From positions 1 to 44,129 of the forward strand of contig NZ_BSPW01000074.1 of the NCBI RefSeq assembly GCF_030161235.1: a stretch of 44,129 bases of DNA, in the 5' to 3' direction. The translations under genes and the position numbers were made by a program. The notes below the pieces were generated by a model. It saw nothing but the letters and a program-made list of their open reading frames with translations, was not told the origin of the DNA and did not search any database. Source of the stretch: Vibrio zhanjiangensis. Its GTDB lineage: Bacteria > Pseudomonadota > Gammaproteobacteria > Enterobacterales > Vibrionaceae. Positions 1-8,425 of the stretch are shown piece after piece. Each line of letters begins with the position of its first letter. The first letter of the stretch is position 1.

Positions 1-57
1 AAGCTGGATCAACCACTTAAGGAATTAGTTTATGTGTCCAACCATTGGGGTCCACTT
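1..57. mobile_element. Possible end of an IS3-type insertion sequence, cut by the window edge
   Basis: Read on the minus strand this edge starts GAAGTGGACCCCAATGG and continues TTGGACACA, a pattern that resembles the terminal inverted repeats of IS3-family elements (GAAGTGGACCCC...TTGGACAC). No transposase is visible because the window ends. The stop codon of hxsA lies directly at this junction. The assignment rests on remembered IS ends, so confidence is low. Confidence 0.25.
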
Positions 58-294
58 CTAATAAGAGCCGCCAGAAGAAGAACGATGTGAACTATGACTT
101 CTATGGCTACTATGACTTCGGTGAGCAGCGAGATAGAGCGGGATGTCAACGTTAAGTGGTGCGAGCGCAATATTGTCGAGGTCTAAATCATAATTATTTT
201 CATTATGACTTAATACGGCATCCTGCGCTTTCGATGAGGTGCTCATCGCTAAAAACCCCGGTAGCAGTGCGACCAAATTCCATTTATTTTTCAT
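58..294 (-). CDS. hxsA: His-Xaa-Ser repeat protein HxsA (putative modified peptide precursor)
   Basis: This 78-residue protein is the likely substrate of the two radical SAM enzymes encoded just upstream in the same operon. Residues 1-23 look like a signal peptide (basic start, hydrophobic LVALLPGFLAM, then SKA-QD). The middle is acidic, and residues 58-72 are five tandem H-x-S triplets (HRS, HSS, HRS, HSS, HRS), followed by RSSSGGSY-type residues. The His-Xaa-Ser repeat names the family; the chemistry installed on it is not known to me. The start overlaps the end of hxsC by 4 bases (ATGA), so translation is probably coupled. The stop codon coincides with an IS-like boundary, so the original C-terminus may have been longer. 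Confidence 0.85.
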   Translation of the reverse strand: MKNKWNLVALLPGFLAMSTSSKAQDAVLSHNENNYDLDLDNIALAPLNVDIPLYLAAHRSHSSHRSHSSHRSSSGGSY

Positions 295-1409
295 ATGATT
301 CTCCTAGCATTCTGATGATATTTCCCCCTAGATGAAACAAAGTATCCACCACAACTTTCCAACAACTGGCATTGTTCACACTCTTTGGGATAGTAGTTTT
401 TCCAATCAGATATCGATTTAACGGCATAAGGACGAACTTGTTCAGGCAAATGGCATAAAGGGAAATTAAATAGAGTCGGATTCAAACCAGATTCTTCAGC
501 AACGCTGATACCTTGTCGAAGCGATTCAATGTAGTCATCTACATAATGATATAAAATAGCCCAGTTTTTTTTTGCCCACCCAGTGGCTTCCAAATTCATA
601 ATCGATAGCTGTACAACACTAGAAAACACTCGACTTATGTACTCAACTACCAAAGGTAAATCATCTGCATTTACTTTGGTCGGAATGAACCTTACTTCCA
701 TGTTAATACCTAAGTTACCGGCATTAATCATACCTGTAACTGTTTCTGCGAATGCTCCACTGGCCCCGACAAGCTCATCATGGACATGTGCTCGGCTCGA
801 ATAAAGAGGAATTCCGAACACTAATTTCATAGTTTCGCTGCGAAGGGATATCTGTTTAGTGAAGCACAAATCGGAAAATGATCTGCCATTCGTGAGAATA
901 TGTAGCCGAGTGCGGGGAGCATATACAGATACAAAATCAAGAAAACGTATAAAGTCCGAACCATAAATTAGAGGTTCACCACCACTAATACCAATCTCAC
1001 CATCAAAATCAAATGCGGCAAGAGATTGTGCCGCATAGGTTAAAAGCCATTGGTCTTGATCTTTCTTTGGAGGCTGAGAGCAAAACAAGCACAGATTATT
1101 GCACCGCTCCGTTACTAAAAGTGTATTGTGATTTGCATTTCGCGACAGGATCACTCTCAATTGTGATAACGAATTAATCGTAGCAATATCTCCTTCACAG
1201 ATGGCAAGAAACAAAGCTTTACTGTAAATTACACCAGCGTAACCCTTGGGAACGCTAGACAAAGTGCGATCATTAGATTCAACTATAAGAACTTGTTCTA
1301 AATAGCACTCATCTATATCAACGATTGATTTTCTTAATTGATAGAATCCAATTTGGTTAAAATCGCACTCTTTCAATTCAAACATATCGGGTCTTAAAAC
1401 TTCATCCAT
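291..1409 (-). CDS. hxsC: His-Xaa-Ser system radical SAM maturase HxsC
   Basis: This 372-residue radical SAM enzyme has the CxxxCxxC cluster motif at C103, C107 and C110 (ERCNNLCLFCSQPP) and a SAM-binding GGEP element (ISGGEPLIYG) near residue 143. A C-terminal cysteine group (CEQCQLLESCGGYF) could bind an auxiliary Fe-S cluster. The roughly 90 residues before the radical SAM core may bind the substrate, as in other peptide maturases. It lies between hxsB (8-base overlap) and hxsA (4-base overlap), which supports paired action on HxsA. Family membership comes from the four-gene context and the motifs. The reaction is unknown, and it could form a thioether, a C-C bond or an epimer. Confidence 0.85.
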   Translation of the reverse strand: MDEVLRPDMFELKECDFNQIGFYQLRKSIVDIDECYLEQVLIVESNDRTLSSVPKGYAGVIYSKALFLAICEGDIATINSLSQLRVILSRNANHNTLLVTERCNNLCLFCSQPPKKDQDQWLLTYAAQSLAAFDFDGEIGISGGEPLIYGSDFIRFLDFVSVYAPRTRLHILTNGRSFSDLCFTKQISLRSETMKLVFGIPLYSSRAHVHDELVGASGAFAETVTGMINAGNLGINMEVRFIPTKVNADDLPLVVEYISRVFSSVVQLSIMNLEATGWAKKNWAILYHYVDDYIESLRQGISVAEESGLNPTLFNFPLCHLPEQVRPYAVKSISDWKNYYPKECEQCQLLESCGGYFVSSRGKYHQNARRII

Positions 1410-2799
1410 ACACCCACTCCTTCAACATAAGCCCAACATCATCTTCTTTGTGTAGATGATTTAGGATTAACTTGAACATGGATTTATGATACTGACAAAA
1501 ACGAGACAGACTTTTATCTCCTACAGGCTCACCAAATACGCTTATGTTTTGGCAGGGATCAGCACCGCAATATGGCTGAAAAGCACAGTGATAACAGCCA
1601 GGGTGTGACAAGGAGAAAGACTGAGAAATAACAGATTGATGAAATTGGCTATTCTTAAATTGTGGAGATTGAATTGTACCTAGGGAAAAATCAATTTTTG
1701 GGTTTGACTTTTGCAGCATCCGAGCTTCATCACTTCCGTAAATTCTACCATCATAGTTGAAAACTAGAGAGTTCAATACCACACCACTCGGTGACTTAAG
1801 GTCAGCGTAGCCGCTATACTCAGCATTTAAGATTCTTTTGATATGGATAAGCGCTGAATGTTCCACCAATTTATTACCGTACCGATGGTACTTACTCAGG
1901 ATGGTTAGAAGCCTTTCATAAAACGACATGAATTCAGTAATGTCATATTCATCAGTTCCGTTATTATTTGCAAAACCATACGGACTAACAGGTCGGACAA
2001 AGATATCCTTTAATCCTAATTGAATATGAGTTGCAACAATGTCCTCTGGATATGAAAGTAGTGCATTTGTCACTGTAGTAACAGTTGCTACGGAACTATC
2101 ACCTAAACATTGCCTAATCTTTTCGATACCACGCTTCGCCAGTTCAAATGAATCGCCACCCCGCAGTATACGATGAGAATTGTGAATAACATGACTACCG
2201 TCAATAGACGTAGAAAAATGAACAGATTTAGAACGTGCCCAAACTAACATTTCGTCTTTCAATAATGAAAGACTTGTTGCGATAACAAACTCAAATTGCC
2301 CTTCACCCAAAATGATTACTGCTTTATCGTAAATTTTTTGAACAAGGTCAAATCTTAAAAGCGGTTCTCCACCCTGTATTTCCAACTTATATGGTGCTGA
2401 AGATAAAGACTTAATCTGTTTAAGCATTGGTATGATGTTGTTTTCATCCATATCAAACTCTTTAGCATGAATGGATGCTCGGCTTACTTGGCAATAACGG
2501 CATGTATGATCACACCTTAAAGTAGGGACAATCATGAAAATGGGAGTAGAATTTAGTGCTTTCATCAACCGCTTTGACATTGCTGATGCAATAGCACTTA
2601 TCGAAATCTTTTCGTTGTCAGAAGATGCTATGAAGAGTTTTGATTCAAGTAGCCTATCTTTATCAGGAGAACCAGATGAATCTGATACAATTAGCGTTTC
2701 AAGTTGAGACTTGGTCAGGTAATCGAAGAACCCCGCTTGGTTACTTAGAAAAACTAAATCTTCCCCAATATATTCAAAGTTAAAAGGAAGTACGTTCAT
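1402..2799 (-). CDS. hxsB: His-Xaa-Ser system radical SAM maturase HxsB
   Basis: This 465-residue protein is the second radical SAM enzyme of the cassette. The cluster motif is C96, C100, C103 (LRCDHTCRYCQ), followed by a GGEP loop (LEIQGGEPLLRF). The C-terminal part has a SPASM-like cysteine-rich region (HPGCYHCAFQPYCGADPC, then FCQYHK), typical of peptide-modifying maturases with auxiliary Fe-S clusters. Its ATG overlaps the hxsD stop by one base, and its end overlaps hxsC by 8 bases, so all four genes form a tightly coupled minus-strand operon. The overall layout resembles the anaerobic sulfatase-maturase type. The modified residue in HxsA is not known. Confidence 0.87.
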   Translation of the reverse strand: MNVLPFNFEYIGEDLVFLSNQAGFFDYLTKSQLETLIVSDSSGSPDKDRLLESKLFIASSDNEKISISAIASAMSKRLMKALNSTPIFMIVPTLRCDHTCRYCQVSRASIHAKEFDMDENNIIPMLKQIKSLSSAPYKLEIQGGEPLLRFDLVQKIYDKAVIILGEGQFEFVIATSLSLLKDEMLVWARSKSVHFSTSIDGSHVIHNSHRILRGGDSFELAKRGIEKIRQCLGDSSVATVTTVTNALLSYPEDIVATHIQLGLKDIFVRPVSPYGFANNNGTDEYDITEFMSFYERLLTILSKYHRYGNKLVEHSALIHIKRILNAEYSGYADLKSPSGVVLNSLVFNYDGRIYGSDEARMLQKSNPKIDFSLGTIQSPQFKNSQFHQSVISQSFSLSHPGCYHCAFQPYCGADPCQNISVFGEPVGDKSLSRFCQYHKSMFKLILNHLHKEDDVGLMLKEWVYG

Positions 2800-3071
2800 T
2801 AGGACAACTTCCGTTCAACTGATTCAAGTACAGCTAACGTTATGCTTTCTCTAATGATTCTTGTTTTTTTATCCAGCTTTTCTCTCAATAAATAATCGTT
2901 CAATAGTCGATTAAACTCATGAACGACATCGGTACTGTTTTTGTTAAATTCGATAATCCATTCTGCTTCATTGTCAGTTAGTTGCCATGATGAGATGTGT
3001 GACATCCAATATAGTGCCTGTCTGACAACGTTTTCTGAATAACTGCGTTTGTTAAACTTAAGTTCTAGCAC
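2799..3071 (-). CDS. hxsD: His-Xaa-Ser system protein HxsD
   Basis: This small protein carries the signature that names the family, LLNDYLLRE (LLNDYxLRE), followed by a basic stretch. It probably acts as a recognition or chaperone partner for the radical SAM enzymes, but no function is established. I place the start at a GTG at 3071 (VLELKFNKRSY, 90 residues) because AAGG lies 6 bases upstream. An in-frame ATG at 3125 would add 18 residues (MHMLITCYYYVIKNKRCS) but has a poor ribosome site. It is the first gene of the operon and its stop overlaps the hxsB start. Confidence 0.83.
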   Translation of the reverse strand: MLELKFNKRSYSENVVRQALYWMSHISSWQLTDNEAEWIIEFNKNSTDVVHEFNRLLNDYLLREKLDKKTRIIRESITLAVLESVERKLS

Positions 3072-3247
3072 ACTGCACCTTTTATTTTTTATTACATAGT
3101 AGTAACAAGTAATCAGCATGTGCAACTAAGTAACTATAATAAGAAATAAAATTGTCTGGTTTCTATTTAAATCATGCTAATGGTCACCAGTACGTTGGCA
3201 TTTTTAGCATTACCAAAAATAGGCCAATTTATGACAAACGAAATGAG

Positions 3248-3442
3248 TCAAGATTCCTGTGCTAGAAAGGTTCGGGGCATTGCCGAGTTAGGGCTGGGCT
3301 CTAACTCGTTATCTTTCATTATCATGATTTGAGCAAAGTTACTGACATAACACGCAAGTAAGTTTTCACTGAACGCTGGGAAAGGGTAAACGCCTTGTAC
3401 CAACCAAAGAGCGAATAACAGAAAAATGACAATTGCTGACAA
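3248..3442 (-). CDS. Doubtful small membrane ORF
   Basis: This open frame of 64 codons opens with a TTG and lacks a convincing ribosome site. Residues 1-24 would form one hydrophobic helix, followed by a polar tail. I recognise no family. It lies between hxsD and a gene on the other strand. It is kept at low confidence because the membrane segment is plausible but nothing else supports it. Confidence 0.18.
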   Translation of the reverse strand: MSAIVIFLLFALWLVQGVYPFPAFSENLLACYVSNFAQIMIMKDNELEPSPNSAMPRTFLAQES

Positions 3443-3509
3443 GGACTATATATAAAAATTATCGCTTTACAATAAGATGCTCCTAGAATCTATGTGTTTT
3501 GGAGTTACC

Positions 3510-4166
3510 TTGAAGCTTTTATTTCCAGCCCTTTTCTCAGTCGTGGCCTTGATAGGTTGCCAGTCTAACCCTGACTATCAGAAGCCTTACGTATTTCAAT
3601 CCGATTGCCAAGAAGCGAGGGAGGGCAATGTGATGCCATTGACCTTTGTTGTCGATAGAAATTTGTCTCAAGCCAATGTCAACGGTGAGATATGCTCGGG
3701 ATCGTATCAAGCTTTCCAGTCAATGATGGAGTTTTATCCTGACATTCAACTTCTCCGCTTGCAAAATGTGCCAGGCTCTCTGGATGATGAAGTGAATCTG
3801 CGCTTGGCGACTAAGGTCCATGATTTGGGAATCAGTACTTTGCTAGAAAGTGACAGTAGAGTGGAGTCTGGTGGTACGGACTTATTTTTGTCGGGTACGG
3901 AGCGTAAAGTTGAGCAAGGTGCGAAAGTTGGGGTGCATTCGTGGGCAAGTGATGACGGCAATAGCCATATTGTCGAGGGTGCCGATGTTCCCGTTGACGA
4001 TCCTCAGCATCAAGAATACATCAAGTATTACCAAGAGGTTGAGCTGACTAAGCCAGAAGAGTTTTATTGGTTTACTGTATACTCTGCATCTTCGGAAGAT
4101 ATGCACTATTTAACTCAAGATGAGTTGAAATACTTTGGCTTTAATACACCGAATTTTGCTTTCTAA
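3510..4166 (+). CDS. Lipoprotein with ClpP/crotonase-like fold (COG3904-like)
   Basis: This is a predicted lipoprotein of 218 residues. With the TTG start at 3510 it opens with residues equivalent to MKLLFPALFSVVALIGC, a classical lipoprotein signal ending in a LIGC lipobox, and GGAG lies 5 bases before that TTG. An upstream in-frame ATG at 3477 would add 11 residues and has a weaker site. The segment SGGTDLFLSGTERKVEQGAKVGVHSW matches the pattern of periplasmic ClpP-like proteins (COG3904), where the Ser after the conserved turn would be the nucleophile. The substrate is unknown. It is monocistronic and followed by a hairpin terminator. Confidence 0.7.
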   Translation: MKLLFPALFSVVALIGCQSNPDYQKPYVFQSDCQEAREGNVMPLTFVVDRNLSQANVNGEICSGSYQAFQSMMEFYPDIQLLRLQNVPGSLDDEVNLRLATKVHDLGISTLLESDSRVESGGTDLFLSGTERKVEQGAKVGVHSWASDDGNSHIVEGADVPVDDPQHQEYIKYYQEVELTKPEEFYWFTVYSASSEDMHYLTQDELKYFGFNTPNFAF

Positions 4167-4206
4167 CCTGATGTTTTTGTACGCCAAGCGCTTCAAAACT
4201 TACAAC

Positions 4207-4241
4207 AAAGGGCATGCTTTAGCAGAGGCCCTTTAATTTTT
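4207..4241 (+). terminator. Rho-independent terminator after the lipoprotein gene
   Basis: AAAGGGC (4207-4213) pairs with GCCCTTT (4228-4234), followed by AATTTTT. It lies 40 bases past the stop codon, between two convergent genes. Confidence 0.65.
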
Positions 4242-4256
4242 GCTAACACATAGTGC

Positions 4257-5159
4257 CTAAAACTCTTCTCTCACTGTGCTCGCTTTTTTCCAGTTGTGGC
4301 TTTTGCCGACGGTTTTATCAAAATCTGATTCTAGACATCTGGCTTGTGATATGTACCCACTTCCGCGAGTGACACCTAGACCGTGATATCCAAATACTCG
4401 AGATTGAGGAAGGTGTTTATTTGCTTCGGTTTTTGCCGTTTTAGCGAGTGGTTCAGTACCTCGTTTGCTTTCTGATATGTCGCCTATCTGATCAAAAGAT
4501 TGTAGCGTTTCCCTATCCGCACTTTCACAGGAGGTGAGTTTAATTTTAACATCGGGTTTGACCTTTTTTCCGACGAGTTGAGTGATCTCTTTTATCACGT
4601 CAGAGATTGGCCGGCAGCCATCTTCGGACTGGGTTGTTTGATATAAGCGAGGTAATCCCGCTGCACCATGACCAATCACGTAAATATTTTCGAGCGTTCG
4701 ATCAGGTAAGTTTTTGGGTTCTACCAGTGAGAGGCGGTTAATAGTCTGATATTCACCGAGTATTTTCGTTTCCACAGGGAAAGTGCTGTGTACCGCTTTA
4801 ATGCCGCTTTGTTTAATCGATGAGGTGAGCTTTTTCTCATAAATTCTGCCTTCTTTCAAACGACCTTGTAGCTCCTTTTCTTTGAATTCTTTTATTGCAT
4901 TTTTCAATGCATCACGCTTGAGAGGGCAGCATATGATCGGGAAGGGCTCTTTGCCGTTTAACACTCTTGCGGTATTAATGCCTAATGCTTGAGCCACCAT
5001 ATCCTGGTTATTAAATGGGCTATATATTACACCTGTTGGAACATTAGTTATCCGCTTTATATTGCGAGAAAAGCTTTCAAAGTCATTTGTGCTAGCAGAG
5101 ATATTTTGATTTTTTGTATTATAAGTATTGACTGTTTGGCTTGTATGTAATGGCATCAT
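4257..5159 (-). CDS. Stand-alone clan CD-like cysteine protease or effector candidate
   Basis: This 300-residue protein has no signal peptide or membrane segment. Residues 158-166 (ENIYVIGHGAAG region) and 204-213 (VKIKLTSCESAD) give a hydrophobic strand ending in GHG with H164, then 47 residues later a second strand ending in SC with C211. This is the His/Cys layout of clan CD peptidases (caspase, C80). The MARTX cysteine protease domain in this window has H2562 and C2611, 49 apart. The N-terminal 40 residues are polar and Ser/Thr/Asn rich, as in many secreted effectors. The gene is alone, with an AT-rich upstream region. Function, substrate and secretion route are inferences. Confidence 0.6.
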   Translation of the reverse strand: MMPLHTSQTVNTYNTKNQNISASTNDFESFSRNIKRITNVPTGVIYSPFNNQDMVAQALGINTARVLNGKEPFPIICCPLKRDALKNAIKEFKEKELQGRLKEGRIYEKKLTSSIKQSGIKAVHSTFPVETKILGEYQTINRLSLVEPKNLPDRTLENIYVIGHGAAGLPRLYQTTQSEDGCRPISDVIKEITQLVGKKVKPDVKIKLTSCESADRETLQSFDQIGDISESKRGTEPLAKTAKTEANKHLPQSRVFGYHGLGVTRGSGYISQARCLESDFDKTVGKSHNWKKASTVREEF

Positions 5160-5887
5160 TTATTTCCTACCATGTATGAATGGTGCCGATTGTATCCAAA
5201 ATAAAGATTACATTCTCAATATCTGTCCAAAATTAAATCAAATTAATTTTAATATTTTAAAATATAGATTTTACGCTCAAATATTATGGCTTTAAATTAA
5301 CTTTTTATTATCTATTCTGGGTTTATTATAGAGTAAATTATAGCATCAAAATCAACATTTAATTATCGAGAGTCAGATAAAGTATTGGTCTGTGTGAGTC
5401 CAAATCAGGATTTTAAGGGCAGTGATGTGGCTGCTGGTGTTCCCATAATCACATGAAAGGCAGTGGAGGTGATACTCATACGAGAGCTCGCTAAAGTTGA
5501 GGAACTTAATCCGTTCAATTGATGAAGAGATTAGCTTATTGGAAGTGATGACCTTGCTAGTTAACTTCCATAATATTATCAAGACTAACAATATTTTTCT
5601 TTTAAAGATCTATAAGTATCTCTCAAATCAAGTAAACGCACAATGGGCAATTTGCATGTAGTTATATATGCTTAATACGCCATACTCAGTTGATGGAAAT
5701 AGTTTGATCATGCTCCAAGTATCGGATTAGAAGTGACAAATATTACCAATTTCAGTTGCAGTTCTCCTTGCCAAGAATAACTGCAATTTTTGTGGCGTAT
5801 ATTAGTGTGAGTGCCACTTTTTTATTCAATATTAGTGGTGGCAATATCAAAACTTGTCACCATTAATATACAAAATACTCAACTTCT
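5160..5887. other. 728-bp AT-rich non-coding region with hairpins
   Basis: No supported gene is present. A 72-codon minus-strand frame at 5373-5591 has no ribosome site or family. The part next to the protease-like gene (5200-5370) is strikingly AT-rich and probably contains its promoter. The right end, 5757-5904, holds several inverted repeats that are listed separately. Confidence 0.6.
5757..5791 (+). terminator. Orphan terminator-like hairpin
   Basis: TTGCAGTT (5757-5764) pairs with AACTGCAA (5779-5786) and is followed by TTTTT on the plus strand. No plus-strand gene ends here. It could end a small RNA transcribed from about 5600-5750, or be a chance palindrome. Confidence 0.35.
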
Positions 5888-5904
5888 TTAATTGAGTATT
5901 TTGT
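5870..5904 (-). terminator. Perfect 13-bp inverted repeat at the end of the LuxR-type gene
   Basis: ACAAAATACTCAA (5870-5882) pairs perfectly with TTGAGTATTTTGT (5892-5904), and the stop codon of the regulator lies in the loop. The stem is AT-rich and the following minus-strand sequence is not a clear U-run, so it may be a terminator or an mRNA-stabilising structure. Confidence 0.45.
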
Positions 5905-6553
5905 GTCTAATTATGTATTTTGAAGGTACATATCTATCCCATCCATTAGATTTACAGTAATCGACGGTCTGCTTTTGAGAAAAAACGCCTAGTTTTGAGC
6001 GTATGCCCTCTAAGTATTTTCTTACCGTGTTAACTTGCAGCGCCAGTTGGGTGGCAATAGTTTTGGTATTTTCACCTTTTAGCAGGAAGTATAGTACTTC
6101 CCATTCGCGCTTAGTTAGTGTTGATGTGGGAGGGTTTAATGTAATAGAAATCGGTTTAGCACCAAAAGTTGTGTATATATCAGTATCAAATTTTCTTGCT
6201 GGCTCAGCCCAAAAAAATACGCCGATAAATTTATCCTTTATATAGAAAGGCTTTTTGTGAAAGATCCAACCCTCAAGTATTTTGTTTTTGCCAAAAGGAT
6301 GAATTTCAATTGAGCTTTTGGTTTCATTGGTATCAATAACCAGTTGATCATGAGCTTGGAAAGCGTCTTGAAACTCATGTGTTTCAGTTGGCAGTTCACC
6401 ATCCAAACGTCCTTCAATATCATAAGATTTGGATAAGTTCTGCATTCTTCGATATGCAGGATTAATGTAAACGAAGCGATAATTTGGATCTTTCAATCCA
6501 CATGGCCAATCAAAGCTCTCCCAAAATGCAATCAAATCGGATGATAATGTCAT
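5888..6553 (-). CDS. PAS-domain LuxR-family transcriptional regulator
   Basis: This is a cytoplasmic DNA-binding regulator of 221 residues. The N-terminal 110 residues look like a PAS sensor (LIAFWESFDWPCGLKDPNYRF followed by VYINPAYRRM), and the C-terminal 65 residues are a LuxR helix-turn-helix (LTKREWEVLYFLLKGENTKT, then IATQLALQVNTVRKYLEGI). I chose the ATG at 6553 because AGGAGG lies 6 bases upstream; the frame extends 12 codons further to an ATG at 6589 without such a site. There is no receiver domain, so it probably senses a small ligand or redox state. Its target genes are unknown, and it stands alone. Confidence 0.82.
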   Translation of the reverse strand: MTLSSDLIAFWESFDWPCGLKDPNYRFVYINPAYRRMQNLSKSYDIEGRLDGELPTETHEFQDAFQAHDQLVIDTNETKSSIEIHPFGKNKILEGWIFHKKPFYIKDKFIGVFFWAEPARKFDTDIYTTFGAKPISITLNPPTSTLTKREWEVLYFLLKGENTKTIATQLALQVNTVRKYLEGIRSKLGVFSQKQTVDYCKSNGWDRYVPSKYIIRHKILN

Positions 6554-6662
6554 AGCTTCCTCCTTTTGGAGAATGCTATCATTATGCAACTAAGTTAACA
6601 ATTGAAAGCTAATTATTATGAGGACACGAGAGATAAAAAATTTGAATGAAGTTTGCAGAGTC

Positions 6663-6730
6663 AAAAGCACTTTAGTTTAAATAGGATTTACTTCAAGAGT
6701 CAGAATCGTATTCAGTTCTAAAGCGCTTTT
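6663..6730 (-). terminator. Long-loop inverted repeat downstream of purC
   Basis: AAAAGCACTTTAG (6663-6675) and CTAAAGCGCTTTT (6718-6730) are complementary at 12 of 13 positions. On the minus strand it follows the purC stop and ends in TTTT. The 42-base loop makes it an unusual terminator. Confidence 0.35.
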
Positions 6731-6751
6731 ATGGCGAATAATAATAACTTA

Positions 6752-7855
6752 TTAGTCAATCAGACCATAATCATTGTTCAGAATATTTATAATTTCTTGT
6801 TTTGGATTACTGGATAACTGAATTTCTTTGCCGGTTATCTTTTCCGCGATATTGATATAAGTCCTAGAAATATCCATTAAAGCTTCAGAGGGCAGTTCAT
6901 TATTTCTAGCCAACGCTTCTCTTTCCGCCATCCGTTCTTTGTTCAGTAGAATATCGGGGTCAGGAAAATAATTGAGCAGAAACTGGCGGAAACCTTCTTT
7001 AGAGTTTTCGACGATGCGACCATTGTTATATTCGCATTCGTCCCAAATACGAGAAGAATCTGGAGTGCCGACTTCATCCATGTAAATCAGCTTCTCATGT
7101 CCGGATGCGTCTAGAACATAGCCAAACTCAAACTTGGTATCTACGAAGATTTGTTTAACTTCTGCTAGCGCTTTACTGATCACGTTAAACCCTTCGCTGA
7201 GCAGTTTTTCGTATAACTGAATATCCTTGATACTAGAGAAATTAAACGCACTGTAGTTTTGTTCGATATTTTGCCGAGTAATATTTACATCATCCGCTTC
7301 TGGTACCCCAGGAATGTTTTTTAGAACCCCCTTGGTTGATGGTGTCATCAGTAGTTCAGGGAGGCGAGTATCTTTTCCAAGCCCCTCTGGGAGCTCGATA
7401 CCACAGAAGTTACGTTCACCTTTTTCATAAGCTCGCCACATTGAACCAGTGATATATTGTCGACAAATGGCTTCGATCATGATCGGTTTGGCTTTTTGTA
7501 CTATCCAGACGAGTGGGTGGGGGATATCAAGTATATGGCTATCGGCAAGGCCATTTTGTTTGAACAAACTAAACCAATGATTCGAAATAGCATTAAGTGC
7601 AGCACCTTTGCCCGGAACGCCTTTCAATCCACCTTTCCCGTGCCAAATGCAATCAAAGGCTGAAATGCGGTCGCTGATCACCATAATGGCTAGAGGTGCA
7701 TCGGGAGCGACATCATAGCCTTTTTCTTGAATAAGACGTCGGCTATCTTGCTCGGTTAGCCAATAAACAGAACGAACTTTACCGCTATGAACTGGTTTGT
7801 CAGTACGAATGGGAAGGTCATCATTTGTAGCAAGAACTTGATCCGCAAGAGTCAT
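6752..7855 (-). CDS. purC: Phosphoribosylaminoimidazole-succinocarboxamide synthase (SAICAR synthase)
   Basis: PurC joins aspartate to CAIR with ATP to form SAICAR in purine biosynthesis, in the cytoplasm. The 367-residue length is the long form usual in Vibrio, compared with about 237 in E. coli. Typical segments are visible: the N-terminal [11 protein letters not shown] nucleotide-binding strand, [40 protein letters not shown], and the later [38 protein letters not shown] region. A PurR-type operator lies about 100 bases upstream, so purine repression is likely. It is a single-gene unit. Confidence 0.95.
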   Translation of the reverse strand: MTLADQVLATNDDLPIRTDKPVHSGKVRSVYWLTEQDSRRLIQEKGYDVAPDAPLAIMVISDRISAFDCIWHGKGGLKGVPGKGAALNAISNHWFSLFKQNGLADSHILDIPHPLVWIVQKAKPIMIEAICRQYITGSMWRAYEKGERNFCGIELPEGLGKDTRLPELLMTPSTKGVLKNIPGVPEADDVNITRQNIEQNYSAFNFSSIKDIQLYEKLLSEGFNVISKALAEVKQIFVDTKFEFGYVLDASGHEKLIYMDEVGTPDSSRIWDECEYNNGRIVENSKEGFRQFLLNYFPDPDILLNKERMAEREALARNNELPSEALMDISRTYINIAEKITGKEIQLSSNPKQEIINILNNDYGLID

Positions 7856-7952
7856 CTGGATAATCCTATCTGTGTCATGAATTTACGGTTGTATATGAGT
7901 TACCACCGATTTTCACTGAATCATACCAGAAATCTTACAAGCTGCCACAAAA

Positions 7953-7968
7953 AAGCAAACGTTTGCAT
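7953..7968 (-). promoter_or_regulatory. PurR operator (PUR box) upstream of purC
   Basis: AAGCAAACGTTTGCAT contains a perfect 12-bp palindrome, GCAAACGTTTGC (7955-7966), and fits the enterobacterial and Vibrio PUR-box consensus ACGCAAACGTTTNCGT. It lies 98 bases before the purC start codon. Confidence 0.85.
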
Positions 7969-8028
7969 TTTGTATTTAAATGAGCACATCATGGATTGAC
8001 ATCATGGTGAAGAGATCTGGTTATTTGA

Positions 8029-8403
8029 CTAATGATAGTGGCCATATTCTTTGTCAATAAAGAACACTTCACAGTGATGCTGATTGGCCAAGCTAGTGAG
8101 CAATTGTTGATCCGCTAAGCTGATGTTACCTGAAGCCACAACCGCACTCGCGTTACCTGATTTAATCGCTTTTTCTACAATCGCCATCTCTGGCAGAGTT
8201 TTTGAGGGTTTCATATGAACAATGTTGTTGCAGCTTACTTTATAAGCCACAAATAACTCTAAACTTGGCCTAGGGCACTCTGCGGTAAACAAAATCCATT
8301 GATTTTGGCGAGATAGCCCCGCTAAGCGCCTAATTGATTCGGTCTGATTGGCGCTATGGGAATATGTAGCGGCTGAGTGATCGGTTGTGTGTAAATGAAA
8401 CAT
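8029..8403 (-). CDS. sulA: SulA-like SOS cell-division inhibitor
   Basis: This is a 124-residue protein with the ordering of SulA: a strand WILFTAECPRP, then a lysine-containing segment and helix (PSKTLPEMAIVEKAIKSGNASA) and a final strand (HHCEVFFIDKEYGHYH). SulA binds FtsZ and blocks septation during DNA damage. The start is the ATG at 8403, with AAGGA 8 bases upstream. A longer frame to 8466 would run through the LexA box and is rejected. The LexA box supports SOS control. Sequence similarity to E. coli SulA is loose, so the name is probable rather than certain. Confidence 0.75.
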   Translation of the reverse strand: MFHLHTTDHSAATYSHSANQTESIRRLAGLSRQNQWILFTAECPRPSLELFVAYKVSCNNIVHMKPSKTLPEMAIVEKAIKSGNASAVVASGNISLADQQLLTSLANQHHCEVFFIDKEYGHYH

Positions 8404-8425
8404 AAGCACTGTCCTTATATACATG

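Noticed and set aside
5373..5591. 72-codon minus-strand open frame
   Set aside because: It has no ribosome site, no recognisable family and low-complexity composition, and it lies in AT-rich DNA.
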